NCBI RefSeq assembly: GCF_025753855.1
Contig: NZ_JAOWPT010000012.1
Span: 62,001-126,000, forward strand
Direction of reading: 5' to 3'
Length of the DNA: 64,000 nucleotides
DNA from: Mesorhizobium sp. ZC-5
Lineage (GTDB): Bacteria; Pseudomonadota; Alphaproteobacteria; Rhizobiales; Rhizobiaceae
The notes below the pieces were generated by a model, which saw only the letters and a list, made by a program, of their open reading frames with translations, ran no database searches and was not told the DNA's origin. The translations under genes were made by a program, and so were the position numbers. Of the stretch, positions 44,277 to 53,576 are shown in pieces (position 1 is the first letter of the stretch; every line of letters begins with the position of its first letter).

Positions 44277-46193
44277 ATGCGCTTTCCGCCCTCCTTTCTC
44301 GACGAGATACGCGACCGCGTGCCGATTTCATCGGTGATCGGCGCGCGCGTCTCGTGGGACAAGCGCAAGACCAACACCTCGCGCGGCGACTACTGGGCCT
44401 GCTGCCCGTTCCACGGCGAGAAGTCGCCGTCGTTCCACTGCGAGGACAAAAAAGGCCGCTACCACTGCTTCGGCTGCGGCGTTTCGGGCGATCACTTCAA
44501 GTTCCTGACCGAACTCGACGGCATGGGTTTTCCCGAGGCGGTGGAGAAGATCGCCGGCATGGCTGGAGTTCCAATGCCGGCCCGCGACGAACAGGCGGAA
44601 CGGCGCGAGAAGGAACGCGCCACACTGCACGACGTGATGGAACTGGCGACAAAATTCTTCCAGGAGCAGTTGCAGTCGGCGGCCGGCGCCAAGGCGCGCT
44701 CCTACCTGCGCGAGCGCGGGCTGACGCCGGCGACGCAGCAGGCCTTCCGGCTGGGCTACGCGCCTGAGAGCCGCAATGCACTGAAGGAATTTCTCGCCGG
44801 CAAGGGTGTGCCGAAAGCCGATATCGAGGCGTGCGGGCTGGTCCGCCACGGCGATGACATTCCGGTCTCCTACGACTGGTTCCGCGACCGCATCATGTAC
44901 CCGATCCCGGATTCGCGCGGCCGCATCATCGCCTTCGGCGGTCGTGCGCTGGCGGCGGACGCGCTCGCCAAATACATGAACTCGCCCGAGACCGAGCTCT
45001 TCCACAAGGGCAATGTGCTCTACAATTTCGTGCGCGCCCGCAAGGCGCAGCAGAAGGACGGCACGGTGATTGCCGTCGAGGGCTACATGGACGTCATCGC
45101 GCTGGCGCAGGCCGGCTTCGAGAACGCCGTGGCGCCGCTCGGCACGGCGCTGACCGAGAACCAACTGGAACTGCTGTGGCGGATGACCGGCGAGCCGGTG
45201 CTCTGCTTCGACGGCGACAAGGCCGGGCTGAAAGCCGCCTGGCGTGCCGCCGACATGGCGCTGCCGCTGATCCAGGCCGGCCGCACCGTGCGCTTCGCGC
45301 TTTTGCCCGAAGGCAAGGACCCCGACGATCTGGTGAAGGAGTCAGGCCCGGAAGCGTTCCGGCAGGTGCTGGCCGAGGCGCGGCCGCTGGCCGATCTCCT
45401 GTGGCTGCGCGAAACCTCCGGCGGTGTCTTCGACACGCCGGAAAAGCGCGCCGAACTGGAAAAGACGCTGCGCGAACTGGTGAGCCGCATCCGCGACGAG
45501 AGCGTGCGCTACCATTACCAGCAGGAGATGCGTGAACGGGTGCTCGCCTTCTTCGGCACGACGCGGAGCCGTCCGCAGCGACAGGGCGACCGCGATCAGC
45601 GCCCGGGCCGTGGCGGCAGGCCGGGTGTGGCCGCAGGCCGGCTGGCGGTGTCCGACAGCCTGGCCCGCTCGGCACTGGTGAAGCGCGCCGGCGGCATCAT
45701 GCCGTTGCGCGAAACCGTGATCATGGTCGCGCTGGTCAACCATCCGGCGCTGATGGACGAGAATTTCGACGTCGTCGAAAGCCTCGATCTGGTGCATCCC
45801 GACTTGCGGCAATTGCACGCAGCGCTGATCGACGCCCTGGCGCACGACCTTGCGCACGACCGCTCGGCGGTGGTTCAGGCGCTGGAGACTGCGGGCCTGC
45901 TGGAGGTGTGGGAGCGGGCGGTGACGCTGATCCGCCGCGCTCGCATGTGGCCGGCACTGGAAGACGCAGCACTCGAGGACGCGCGCGAGGCTTTCGCCCA
46001 GGCGCTCCACTTGCACCGCAGCGCGCGCACTCTACATAAGGAGCTGAAAGCGGCTGAAGTGGCACTGGCAACCGACCCGACAGACGAAAATTACCGTCAC
46101 ATGCTGGAAATACAGGCGCAGTTTCGCGACGCGCAGGCCACGGAAGCGCTGATCGAAGGCTTCGGCATACCCTCCGGACGGGCAAGTCGGTGA
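44277..46193 (+). CDS. dnaG: DNA primase
   Basis: 638 residues. The enzyme makes RNA primers at the replication fork with DnaB helicase. The N-terminal CHC2 zinc domain has ligands Cys43, His46, Cys64 and Cys67 (CPFHGEKSPSFHC to CFGCG). The Toprim catalytic core has Glu268 in IAVEGYMDV and the DxD pair Asp312/Asp314 in CFDGDKAG. A C-terminal helicase-binding domain follows a low-complexity Arg/Gly/Gln linker near 430-455. The start MRFPPSFLDEIRDRV is the usual rhizobial one; an ATG 24 bases upstream is less likely. It is followed by rpoD in the conserved order. Confidence 0.96.
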   Translation: MRFPPSFLDEIRDRVPISSVIGARVSWDKRKTNTSRGDYWACCPFHGEKSPSFHCEDKKGRYHCFGCGVSGDHFKFLTELDGMGFPEAVEKIAGMAGVPMPARDEQAERREKERATLHDVMELATKFFQEQLQSAAGAKARSYLRERGLTPATQQAFRLGYAPESRNALKEFLAGKGVPKADIEACGLVRHGDDIPVSYDWFRDRIMYPIPDSRGRIIAFGGRALAADALAKYMNSPETELFHKGNVLYNFVRARKAQQKDGTVIAVEGYMDVIALAQAGFENAVAPLGTALTENQLELLWRMTGEPVLCFDGDKAGLKAAWRAADMALPLIQAGRTVRFALLPEGKDPDDLVKESGPEAFRQVLAEARPLADLLWLRETSGGVFDTPEKRAELEKTLRELVSRIRDESVRYHYQQEMRERVLAFFGTTRSRPQRQGDRDQRPGRGGRPGVAAGRLAVSDSLARSALVKRAGGIMPLRETVIMVALVNHPALMDENFDVVESLDLVHPDLRQLHAALIDALAHDLAHDRSAVVQALETAGLLEVWERAVTLIRRARMWPALEDAALEDAREAFAQALHLHRSARTLHKELKAAEVALATDPTDENYRHMLEIQAQFRDAQATEALIEGFGIPSGRASR

Positions 46194-46501
46194 TTCTGAG
46201 CAATTGATTCGCTTTTTTGTTGCGAATCGTGCGAGAGCCGCTTGACCTTCCGTCGGAATGACGGAATCAGGACGATTCGAAAAGGTTAACCTGCGGGACT
46301 GCCCGCACCCAACAATGACGGGACGGAGCCTGAATACTGGACGGGTGGGGAGCCCGCCACAGATATCAGGGTTAATCGGGCTTTAACGCACGGCGAGTAC
46401 TCGCGTCTGATGGCGCAGGTACATATGAATTCGCTTGGCTTGCCTGACTGACCAGGAGCACCGGCTCCGCTCGAAACTCCGGCCCTTGGAGAAAGTTACG
46501 A
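46194..46501 (+). other. Intergenic region upstream of rpoD
   Basis: 308 bases without an ORF, which must carry the rpoD promoter. A TTGACC hexamer at 46242-46247 and a small CCGTC-GGAAT-GACGG stem-loop at about 46250 are visible; no good -10 box at 17-base spacing. GGAGAAAG precedes the rpoD ATG. Confidence 0.45.
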
Positions 46502-48532
46502 ATGGCGACAAAGGAAAAGGAAGAGGTCGAGACTGAACGCGAAGCCACAACCGATGGCCCGTTGCTCGACCTTTCCGATGATGCTGTCAAGAAGATGATC
46601 AAGGCCGCCAAGAAGCGCGGCTATGTGACCATCGACGAGTTGAACGCGGTGCTTCCTTCGGATGAAACCGACCCCGACCGCATCGAAGACATCAATGCGA
46701 TGCTGTCCGACATGGGCATCAACGTCGTCGAGGACGACGAGACCGGCGAAGAGACCGAAGGTGAACCTACGGCCGCCGACGCCGAGGAAGACGCCAACGA
46801 GCTTGCCGAGCAGACCGGCACCGCGGTTGCCGCCACCACGACCAAAAAAGAGCCGACCGATCGCACGGACGATCCGGTGCGCATGTATCTGCGCGAGATG
46901 GGCTCGGTCGAACTGCTGTCGCGTGAAGGCGAAATCGCCATCGCCAAGCGTATCGAGGCCGGCCGCGAGACGATGATCGCGGGCCTCTGCGAAAGCCCGC
47001 TGACCTTCCAGGCCATCATCATCTGGCGCGACGAACTGAACGAAGCGAAAATCCTGCTGCGCGAGATCATCGATCTCGAAACCACCTATGCCGGGCCGGA
47101 AGCCAAGCAGGCGCCGGTGGTGGAGCGCGTCGAGGAAGCCGAGAAGCCGAAGCTCGACGAGCGTGGCCGCCGTTCGAGCGGGCCGCGCGAGGACGACGAC
47201 ATCACCAATGTCGGCGGCGAATCGCGCGCCGAAGAGGAAGAGGACGACGAGGACGAGGCGAGCCTTTCGCTTGCGGCGATGGAAGCAGAGCTTCGCCCGC
47301 AAGTGATGGAGACGCTGGATTCCATCGCCGACATCTACAAGAAGCTCAGGAAGCTGCAGGACCAGCAGGTCGAGAACCGGCTTGCCGCCGCGGGCACGTT
47401 GTCGCCCAGCCAGGACCGCCGCCTGAAGGAGCTGAAGGACCAGCTTATCAAGGCGGTGAAGTCGCTGTCGCTCAACCAGAACCGCATCGAGGCACTGGTC
47501 GAGCAGCTCTATGACATCAACAAGCGGCTGGTGCAGAATGAAGGCCGGCTGCTGCGGCTCGCCGAAAGCTACGGCGTGCGCCGCGAGGAGTTCCTGAGGG
47601 AATACCAAGGGTCCGAACTCGATCCGAACTGGATGAAGTCGATCGCCAATCTTACCAGCCGCGGCTGGAAGGAGTTCACCAGGAACGAGAAGGAAGCGAT
47701 CAAGGATATCCGCTCCGAGATTCAGAACCTCGCCACCGAAACGGCGATCTCGATCCTGGAATTCCGCAAGATCGTCAACCAGGTGCAGAAGGGCGAGCGC
47801 GAAGCCGCGATCGCCAAGAAGGAAATGGTCGAGGCCAATCTGCGGCTCGTCATCTCCATCGCCAAGAAATACACCAACCGAGGCCTGCAGTTCCTCGACC
47901 TGATCCAGGAAGGCAACATCGGCCTGATGAAGGCGGTCGACAAGTTCGAGTATCGCCGCGGCTACAAGTTCTCCACCTACGCGACATGGTGGATCCGGCA
48001 GGCGATCACCCGCTCGATCGCCGACCAGGCGCGCACCATCCGCATTCCGGTCCACATGATCGAGACGATCAACAAGATCGTGCGGACCTCGCGCCAGATG
48101 CTGCACGAGATCGGCCGCGAACCGACGCCGGAGGAACTGGCCGAAAAGCTCGCCATGCCGCTGGAAAAAGTGCGCAAGGTCTTGAAGATCGCCAAGGAGC
48201 CGATCTCGCTCGAAACGCCGGTCGGCGACGAGGAGGATTCGCATCTCGGCGACTTCATCGAGGACAAGAACGCCATCCTGCCGATCGACGCGGCGATCCA
48301 GGCGAACCTGCGCGAGACCACGACGCGGGTTCTCGCCTCGCTCACCCCGCGCGAAGAGCGCGTGCTGCGCATGCGCTTCGGCATCGGCATGAACACCGAC
48401 CATACGCTGGAAGAAGTCGGCCAGCAGTTCTCGGTCACCCGCGAACGTATCCGCCAGATCGAAGCCAAGGCGCTGCGGAAACTCAAGCACCCGAGCCGCA
48501 GCCGCAAGCTCAGGAGCTTCCTGGACAGCTAA
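46502..48532 (+). CDS. rpoD: RNA polymerase sigma factor RpoD (sigma-70)
   Basis: 676 residues, the housekeeping sigma factor. Region 1.1 is followed by an acidic stretch (about 75-105). Region 1.2 is in [21 protein letters not shown] long non-conserved insert (acidic near 240-255) precedes region 2 ([40 protein letters not shown]). Region 3 follows, and region 4 contains [16 protein letters not shown] and the [23 protein letters not shown]. Length and order fit alphaproteobacterial RpoD. A strong terminator follows directly. Confidence 0.97.
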   Translation: MATKEKEEVETEREATTDGPLLDLSDDAVKKMIKAAKKRGYVTIDELNAVLPSDETDPDRIEDINAMLSDMGINVVEDDETGEETEGEPTAADAEEDANELAEQTGTAVAATTTKKEPTDRTDDPVRMYLREMGSVELLSREGEIAIAKRIEAGRETMIAGLCESPLTFQAIIIWRDELNEAKILLREIIDLETTYAGPEAKQAPVVERVEEAEKPKLDERGRRSSGPREDDDITNVGGESRAEEEEDDEDEASLSLAAMEAELRPQVMETLDSIADIYKKLRKLQDQQVENRLAAAGTLSPSQDRRLKELKDQLIKAVKSLSLNQNRIEALVEQLYDINKRLVQNEGRLLRLAESYGVRREEFLREYQGSELDPNWMKSIANLTSRGWKEFTRNEKEAIKDIRSEIQNLATETAISILEFRKIVNQVQKGEREAAIAKKEMVEANLRLVISIAKKYTNRGLQFLDLIQEGNIGLMKAVDKFEYRRGYKFSTYATWWIRQAITRSIADQARTIRIPVHMIETINKIVRTSRQMLHEIGREPTPEELAEKLAMPLEKVRKVLKIAKEPISLETPVGDEEDSHLGDFIEDKNAILPIDAAIQANLRETTTRVLASLTPREERVLRMRFGIGMNTDHTLEEVGQQFSVTRERIRQIEAKALRKLKHPSRSRKLRSFLDS

Positions 48533-48535
48533 CAA

Positions 48536-48566
48536 ACAAAAACCCGGCAAGTTGCCGGGTTTTTTG
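48536..48566 (+). terminator. Rho-independent terminator after rpoD
   Basis: AACCCGGCAA-G-TTGCCGGGTT stem followed by a T tract, starting four bases after the rpoD stop. It is flanked by an A-run, so it can act in both directions. The sequence from here to 48711 has no gene. Confidence 0.93.
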
Positions 48567-48711
48567 TTGGTTGCGGCCTCCAGGTGGAGCGGCGCTTCAG
48601 CCTGATGCACCGACTCGAATCCACCGATCACCATGCGGCCCGACAGGTCAAGCAGGGTAAATGAAGACCCGGCACGGGCCGGGCCTTCTCGGGTCATTCG
48701 CTAACTTTGCG

Positions 48712-49119
48712 CTATGCCTCTTCTGCGGTATCGATCACCCAAGACACGCCCCAGCGGTCGGTGACCGTCCCGAATCCCTTGGACCATGGCTGCTCGCCGA
48801 AGGGGATGCCGATCTCGCCGCCCTTGCCGAGTTCGCCGAAAATACGCTGGGCTTCGCCGGCGGAGTCGGCTTGCACCATCACGCTCATGCCCTTGCGGCC
48901 GTCGAAATCCTGCATGTCCTGACCCATCAGGGCCTGGTTACCGATGTCGATCCAGGCATGGAGGATGCGGTCCATTTTCTCCTCCGGCACCGGAGGCCCC
49001 ATGTCGGGCGCGTCGCGGTGGCTGATCATTGCGCGTATCTTGCCGCCCAGAATCGCGGCGTAGTTCGTAAAAGCCTCGCGGCACTCTCCGTCGAAATCGA
49101 TATTGGCGAGCACTTTCAT
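48712..49119 (-). CDS. VOC family protein (PhnB-like)
   Basis: 135 residues. MKVLANIDFDGECREAFTNY opens a PhnB/3-demethylubiquinone-type VOC domain, with KIRAMISHRDAPDMG, SVMVQADSAGEAQRIFGELG and FGTVTDRWGVSWVID. PhnB proteins have a single compact domain of unknown activity. AGGAGAATGCC precedes the ATG at 49119. It is divergent from the HxlR regulator, 70 bases away, which likely controls it. Confidence 0.85.
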   Translation of the reverse strand: MKVLANIDFDGECREAFTNYAAILGGKIRAMISHRDAPDMGPPVPEEKMDRILHAWIDIGNQALMGQDMQDFDGRKGMSVMVQADSAGEAQRIFGELGKGGEIGIPFGEQPWSKGFGTVTDRWGVSWVIDTAEEA

Positions 49120-49175
49120 GGCATTCTCCTTTGGCTGATTTCCCTCATCGACTTGCAAAGCTTCGCATACAAAGT

Positions 49176-49191
49176 TATAGTTGACAACTAT
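49176..49191 (+). promoter_or_regulatory. HxlR operator/promoter overlapping the start codon
   Basis: The perfect palindrome ATAGTTG-A-CAACTAT spans 49177-49191. A sigma-70-like promoter TTGCAA (49153-49158), 17-base spacer, TATAGT (49176-49181) coincides with it. Transcription would begin at about 49188, two bases from the ATG at 49190, so the transcript is probably leaderless. No Shine-Dalgarno is present. Confidence 0.6.
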
Positions 49192-49870
49192 GAAGTTAGA
49201 AAAAATAACCGGAAAATCGCCGCGCAGTTATGAAGACGCTTGCGCAACGGCTCACGCGCTCGACCTTCTGGGCGAACGATGGGCGCTGCTCGTCATGCGC
49301 GAACTCATGCTCGGCCCGCGCCGCTTTGGCGATCTCCGCGCCAGCTTGCCCGCCATCAGCGCCAATGTCCTGACGCAGCGGCTCGAAGGGCTGGAAGGTG
49401 CGGGCGTGGTACGCAGGCGAAAGCTGCCGCCGCCCGCTTCCGTCCAGGTCTACGAATTGACCGAATGGGGTCTGGAGGCCGAGCCTATCCTGCTGTCCCT
49501 GGGCAAATGGGCTGTGCGCTCGCCGCGCCATGATCCGACCTTGCCGCTCAGCCCCGTTGCGTTGATGCTGTCGTTTCGCGCCAAATTCGAGGCCGGAAAG
49601 GCGAGGGGGCTGGATATTTTGATGGCGTTCCGCTTCGGCGCTGAGTCTTTTTCCGTCGGGGTGATGAACGGCGTTCTGATAACCGAACGGGGCGAGCCGC
49701 AGCGCACCGACGCGGTGGTGTCTGGCAGCCCTTCCGCGATTGCGGGCCTGGCCTACGGCAAGCTGCCGCTGGCGGAACTTGAGCAGCAGGGAGCCTTGGA
49801 AATCGCCGGCGAACGCACGGCGCTGCAGCGCTTCGCCGACCTGTTCGAGATGCCGCCGAAAGCGGGCTGA
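49190..49870 (+). CDS. HxlR family transcriptional regulator with C-terminal extension
   Basis: 226 residues. The HxlR winged helix spans about 10-110 (HALDLLGERWALLVMRELML, then RRFGDLRASLPAISANVLTQ and the wing RRRKLPPPASVQVYELTEWG). The remaining 110 residues have a sterol-carrier-like alpha/beta pattern (FRFGAESFSVGVMNGVLITE). HxlR proteins sense aldehydes, quinones or oxidants. The ATG at 49190 is chosen over a TTG nine bases upstream because of the leaderless promoter. It is divergent from the PhnB-like gene, and a YjbQ gene follows after seven bases. Confidence 0.83.
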   Translation: MKLEKITGKSPRSYEDACATAHALDLLGERWALLVMRELMLGPRRFGDLRASLPAISANVLTQRLEGLEGAGVVRRRKLPPPASVQVYELTEWGLEAEPILLSLGKWAVRSPRHDPTLPLSPVALMLSFRAKFEAGKARGLDILMAFRFGAESFSVGVMNGVLITERGEPQRTDAVVSGSPSAIAGLAYGKLPLAELEQQGALEIAGERTALQRFADLFEMPPKAG

Positions 49871-49877
49871 GCGCGTC

Positions 49878-50300
49878 ATGCCGCAATCGATCATCACGCT
49901 CCAGACCTCCGGCGCCGGTCTCTACGAATTCACCGATCGCGCAACGGCATTCGTGCGCCAGGCAGATATCGGGACCGGGCTGCTGACGCTGTTCGTGCGG
50001 CACACGTCATGCTCGCTGCTCATCCAGGAGAACGCCGACCCGGACGTCAGGCGCGATCTCGAGGCCTTCTTCCGGCGGCTGGTGCCGCCGGCCGATGATC
50101 CGTCGATGAACTATCTCGTGCACCGCCTCGAGGGGCAAGACGACATGCCGGCGCATATCAAGGCGGCGTTGACGGCGGTTTCGCTGTCGATCCCGATCGT
50201 CGACGGACGCCTTGCGCTCGGCACCTGGCAGGGCATCTACCTGTTCGAGCACCGGACGGCACCGCACCGGCGCGAGATCGTGCTGCATGCCGGTTCCTGA
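49878..50300 (+). CDS. yjbQ: YjbQ family protein (UPF0047)
   Basis: 140 residues. LFVRHTSCSLLIQENADPDV contains the conserved HTS and ENAD motifs, and RLALGTWQGIYLFEHR and HRREIVLH are the family C terminus. YjbQ proteins are small trimeric enzymes with thiamin-phosphate-synthase-like promiscuous activity; the true role is unclear. It probably forms an operon with the HxlR gene. Confidence 0.9.
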   Translation: MPQSIITLQTSGAGLYEFTDRATAFVRQADIGTGLLTLFVRHTSCSLLIQENADPDVRRDLEAFFRRLVPPADDPSMNYLVHRLEGQDDMPAHIKAALTAVSLSIPIVDGRLALGTWQGIYLFEHRTAPHRREIVLHAGS

Positions 50301-50523
50301 TCCAAGACGCGAACCCGCCAAATAGGGCAAAGCGCCGGTTCGCTGCTGCCTGGCCGCGTGATTTGCAGCGGCAATGGCCTCCATTTTCGGGAAAACCCCG
50401 ATCCGGGGTTCAAATTCTCAACCATGTGCGATATGGTATTTCATCCCTGATCGACAATCGACTCGCGTGCTCGCGGAGCGCGCGAAAATCTATTTTTTGC
50501 ATAAAAAGGAAGGAGAAGAAATA

Positions 50524-51387
50524 TTGGAAAATATTTCATACGATCAAACAGGCAAAATAAACTTGAACGGGATTTACAACAGGGATGAGCCTGTATCTTA
50601 TTTCTCTGCGCTATCTCGTCTTGGCTACAGGATTCCTCAGGAAGCAAAGCCAAGATTTGAATCTCTTATCGAGGCGCGTCGCCGCTCCACGCAATCCGAG
50701 GCGATAAAGGTCATCGATCTCGGCTGCTCCTACGGGGTCAACGGCGCCTTGCTCAAGCACGGGCTTTCGATGGACGATCTCTATGAACGTTACGCCGCCG
50801 GACCTGACAATGCGGGGGCACTTCTGGCGCGCGATCGCGATCTCTACGCCGAACCGGCCGATGCCTGCCTCGAGATGGTGGGCGTGGACCCCGCCGTGCG
50901 GGCGGTATCGTACGCGGTCGATGCCGGCATGCTCGATGCCGGAATCACGACCAATCTCGAGGCAGGAGATCCCAAGGCCAAGGATGTCGCAGCGCTCGAA
51001 AACGCCGACCTCATCATCTCGACGGGCTGCGTCGGCTATGTCACGGAGACGTCGCTGGAACGGCTCCTCGAAACGAGTATCGAGAGCAAGCCGTGGATGG
51101 CGCACTTCGTGTTGCGCATGTTCGATTTCGGCGCACCGGAAGACATGCTGAGCAGCCACGGCTACGTGACCGAGAAGGTGGAAGGCCTCTTCCCTCAGCG
51201 CCGTTTCGCCTCGTCCGAGGAACAGGAACACGTTCTCGGCAATCTGGACCAGCTGGACATAGACGCCAGCGGCGCCGAGGCGACCGGCTGGTATTTTGCC
51301 GAGCTGCATGTCTCGCGGCCACAGGAGATCACGCAATCGGTGCCGCTCGACAGGATACTGAGAAGCGACGCCTTCCAGCCCGCTTGA
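50524..51387 (+). CDS. Class I SAM-dependent methyltransferase family protein
   Basis: 287 residues from a TTG start at 50524, chosen because AGGAAGGAG lies just upstream and because MENISYDQTGKINLNGIYNR looks like the family N terminus; a longer frame starting at 50374 has no comparable site. Motif I is VIDLGCSYGVNGALLKHG, then the family-specific LSMDDLYERYAAGPDN. A later region ENADLIISTGCVGYVTETSL fits a methyltransferase core. The substrate is unknown. The first 120 bases and the upstream gap are more AT-rich than the rest. Confidence 0.78.
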   Translation: MENISYDQTGKINLNGIYNRDEPVSYFSALSRLGYRIPQEAKPRFESLIEARRRSTQSEAIKVIDLGCSYGVNGALLKHGLSMDDLYERYAAGPDNAGALLARDRDLYAEPADACLEMVGVDPAVRAVSYAVDAGMLDAGITTNLEAGDPKAKDVAALENADLIISTGCVGYVTETSLERLLETSIESKPWMAHFVLRMFDFGAPEDMLSSHGYVTEKVEGLFPQRRFASSEEQEHVLGNLDQLDIDASGAEATGWYFAELHVSRPQEITQSVPLDRILRSDAFQPA

Positions 51388-51529
51388 CGAGCGGCGCGGG
51401 TCCGAACATCTCCACAAGGTCGCTTGCAGGCCCGCGCGGGCAGGATCATACTTTGAGCCAAGCGGATGGGCGATCGACCGGCGCCGCTTGGCGATTTCTG
51501 CGCTCGACGGCACCGGAGGGAGGTGTGCC

Positions 51530-51823
51530 GTGACGATTTACATCATGCTCGTTAACTGGACCGAACAAGGCGTGAAAAACGTGCGCGAATCGCCGCGCCG
51601 GCTCGACGCGGCGAAGAAGCAGCTCGCCGACATGGGCGGCAGTTTCAAGGAATTCTACCTCACGATGGGTGACGCCGATATGGTGGCGGTCTGCGAGGCG
51701 CCGGACGACGCGGTTGCTGCAAGGTTCGCGCTGCAGCTCGGCATGGCGGGAAACGTGAGGACGCGAACGCTGAAGGCGTTTCCGGAGGCCGCCTATCGCG
51801 AGATCATTGCATCGCTGGGATGA
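51530..51823 (+). CDS. GYD domain protein
   Basis: 97 residues from GTG at 51530, with GGAGGGAGG directly upstream. It starts MTIYIMLVNWTEQGVKNVRE, with KKQLADMGGSFKEFYLTMGD carrying the GD/YD-type motif that names the family, and ends in a small ferredoxin-like fold. The function is unknown; related proteins bind divalent metals or act as small dimeric modules. The longer frame from 51488 lacks a ribosome site. Confidence 0.82.
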   Translation: MTIYIMLVNWTEQGVKNVRESPRRLDAAKKQLADMGGSFKEFYLTMGDADMVAVCEAPDDAVAARFALQLGMAGNVRTRTLKAFPEAAYREIIASLG

Positions 51824-51900
51824 CGCGAAGCTACATCGCGTCGGCCCGCTGTTGCGTGCCGACGCGAGCTTGAGGCGTTGCCGGGAATAGTGTTTGGCGC

Positions 51901-52479
51901 CTACTGCGCCGGCGCCGGATATTTCTCCCAGAACCCTTCCTTGGGTGCGATCTGCTCGACCACGTCGACCAGCACGCCCGCCGGGTCGCGCGTCATGAAG
52001 CGGCGCTGGCCCCAGTCTTCCTCGGTCAAGGGATGGACGACCGGCGCGCCGTCCCTGGAAAGCTTGTCGAAGACGGCTCCCGCATCCGCCACTTCGACGG
52101 TGAGGATCATGCCGCGGCCGTCGAAGGCTTCCGGTCCGGGCGGGTTCGACGGATGCTCCGGGCTCATGAAGGCGAGGGTGGCGCCGCGTGTCCCGTCCTC
52201 GCCAGGGCCTGAAAGATAGACGAACCAGCTCGCCTCGAAGAGCACGTCGAAGCCGAAATGCCTGACGTAGAAATCGCGCGCTTCGAACAGAGCAGGAGTG
52301 GTGATCAGCGGATAGAGATCGCGGACGCGCATGGTTTGCTGTTCCTCTTTCTGGGTGCTGGATTGATCGTTTGCCGAGGTGTTCCCGGCGATGAGCATGG
52401 CGGCCGACAAGGTGCAGGCGGCAATGACGGCGCGCCGAAATCCGCTCATCCAGCCGGATTGTTTCGTTTCCCTGTCCAT
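51901..52479 (-). CDS. VOC family protein with N-terminal export signal
   Basis: 192 residues from ATG at 52479 (AAAGGAAAAC upstream). Residues 1-36 form a signal peptide (GFRRAVIAACTLSAAMLIAG), then the VOC domain from MRVRDLYPLITTPALFEARD onward, ending DVVEQIAPKEGFWEKYPAPA. An internal ATG before MRVRDLY has GAGGAACAG in front, so a cytosolic form is also possible. Its promoter has the same 17-bp operator as the TetR/VOC pair at 55.9 kb. It is most similar in layout to the VOC protein at 55936. Confidence 0.78.
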   Translation of the reverse strand: MDRETKQSGWMSGFRRAVIAACTLSAAMLIAGNTSANDQSSTQKEEQQTMRVRDLYPLITTPALFEARDFYVRHFGFDVLFEASWFVYLSGPGEDGTRGATLAFMSPEHPSNPPGPEAFDGRGMILTVEVADAGAVFDKLSRDGAPVVHPLTEEDWGQRRFMTRDPAGVLVDVVEQIAPKEGFWEKYPAPAQ

Positions 52480-52528
52480 GAGTTTTCCTTTCGCAACGGA
52501 CGTGGAGTCGATCTGTAGCTTCACATAA

Positions 52529-52545
52529 ACATACAGACTGTATGT
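52529..52545. promoter_or_regulatory. TetR operator, remote copy
   Basis: ACATACAG-A-CTGTATGT, eight-base arms, perfectly symmetric. It differs at one position from the site at 55896-55912 and lies 50 bases upstream of the exported VOC gene. Confidence 0.75.
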
Positions 52546-52696
52546 ATGCAAGTGGAAAAATGAAATGGACCGGCCGACGGATGGAGGGTTGCTGACACTC
52601 CGTTGTCAGGAACCGGACCGCGGATTGGAACCTGGGGCCATCCGACGGGTTCTCCAGCCAGTAGGGTGGCGGAGGCATTCAACCCTGGAGAAAGCC

Positions 52697-53077
52697 ATGA
52701 CGAGCGAGTCAAAAGGCAGGAGCATCGTCGGACGCATCTGGTTCGGCCGCACCCGCGCCGACCGTGCGGACGAATATCTCGACTACAACGCCCGCGAGGG
52801 CGTTGCCTCGATCGCAGCGAAACCCGGCTGCCTCGGTGTCCAGCAATTTTGCCGGATCAAGGGCGATGTCGCTGAATTCACCGTGATTTCCTACTGGCCC
52901 TCTGTCGAGGCTATGACGGCGATGCACGACGACGATGGCGACCCGATGCGGGTTTCGCATCTCGACCGTGATGCGGAGTTCTTGCTCGAACTGCCGGACT
53001 ATGTCGAAGTGACCGAGCTGTTCATCAACCACTGGAATGACGAGGCGGCGAAGATGCCGGTTCCGCGCGCGGCATAA
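52697..53077 (+). CDS. Antibiotic biosynthesis monooxygenase-like (ABM) protein
   Basis: 126 residues with a dimeric alpha/beta-barrel (ferredoxin-like) fold: GRIWFGRTRADRADEYLDYN, then SIAAKPGCLGVQQFCRIKGD and FTVISYWPSVEAMTAMHDDD. Such proteins act as heme- or cofactor-free monooxygenases or as unknowns. GGAGAAAGCC precedes the ATG at 52697. Confidence 0.72.
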   Translation: MTSESKGRSIVGRIWFGRTRADRADEYLDYNAREGVASIAAKPGCLGVQQFCRIKGDVAEFTVISYWPSVEAMTAMHDDDGDPMRVSHLDRDAEFLLELPDYVEVTELFINHWNDEAAKMPVPRAA

Positions 53078-53148
53078 GAGCCGGTGCCTCGACGTGGCGC
53101 GGCGAAGCGGTTAATTTGAAGCCTGCGCAACCTGCGAGGCTTCTCTCA

Positions 53149-53436
53149 ATGTCATTTCTGAAAAGACTGTTCGGTGGCGGCGGCGAATCGGCGAAGGCCG
53201 AGCCCGCGGTGGCGGCCGAAGCCGAACACAAGGGCTTCACCATCCGCGCCACGCCGTTCAAGGAGGGTGGCCAGTTCCAGACCTGCGGCGTGGTTTCCAA
53301 GGAAATCGACGGCGCGGTGAAGGAACACAAATTCATCCGCGCCGACCGCTTCGCCACGTTGGAGGACGCGGTCAATGTCTCGCTCACCAAGGGCCGCCAG
53401 CTGATCGACGAACAGGGAGAGCGACTGTTCGGTTAA
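53149..53436 (+). CDS. HlyU family transcriptional activator-like protein
   Basis: 95 residues. MSFLKRLFGGGGESAKAEPA is a flexible start; the HlyU domain follows (HKGFTIRATPFKEGGQFQTC, then IRADRFATLEDAVNVSLTKG). HlyU in Vibrio is an ArsR-type activator, but this Pfam HlyU domain is a different small fold of unknown role, common in rhizobia. The stop codon overlaps the first bases of a RIME-like repeat. Confidence 0.82.
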   Translation: MSFLKRLFGGGGESAKAEPAVAAEAEHKGFTIRATPFKEGGQFQTCGVVSKEIDGAVKEHKFIRADRFATLEDAVNVSLTKGRQLIDEQGERLFG

Positions 53437-53538
53437 TGCATGTCGCCCGAAAGTGTCCTCGGTTTCGGGGCAACGACATGCATCAAATCAAAGAATCTAA
53501 AGCGCGGCCGCCGGATCTTATCGGCGGCCGCGCTTTAG
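53436..53538. repeat. RIME-like two-hairpin intergenic repeat, copy 1
   Basis: Hairpin A: ATGCATGTCG (53436-53445) with its inverse CGACATGCAT (53474-53483), enclosing CCGAAA/TTTCGG. A spacer, then hairpin B: 17-base perfect arms CTAAAGCGCGGCCGCCG (53497-53513) and their inverse (53522-53538). The same two-part layout is inverted at 57647-57751. Rhizobium-specific intergenic mosaic elements (RIME) have this architecture. It lies between convergent genes and may stop transcripts. Confidence 0.75.
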
Positions 53539-53576
53539 GAGCGCTGCCGGGCAGCGCTCCAGATTTGTGGGATTCG

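Noticed and set aside
50395-50435. GGTTCAAATTCTC resembling a tRNA T-arm
   Set aside because: No matching acceptor stem or anticodon arm could be drawn around it.
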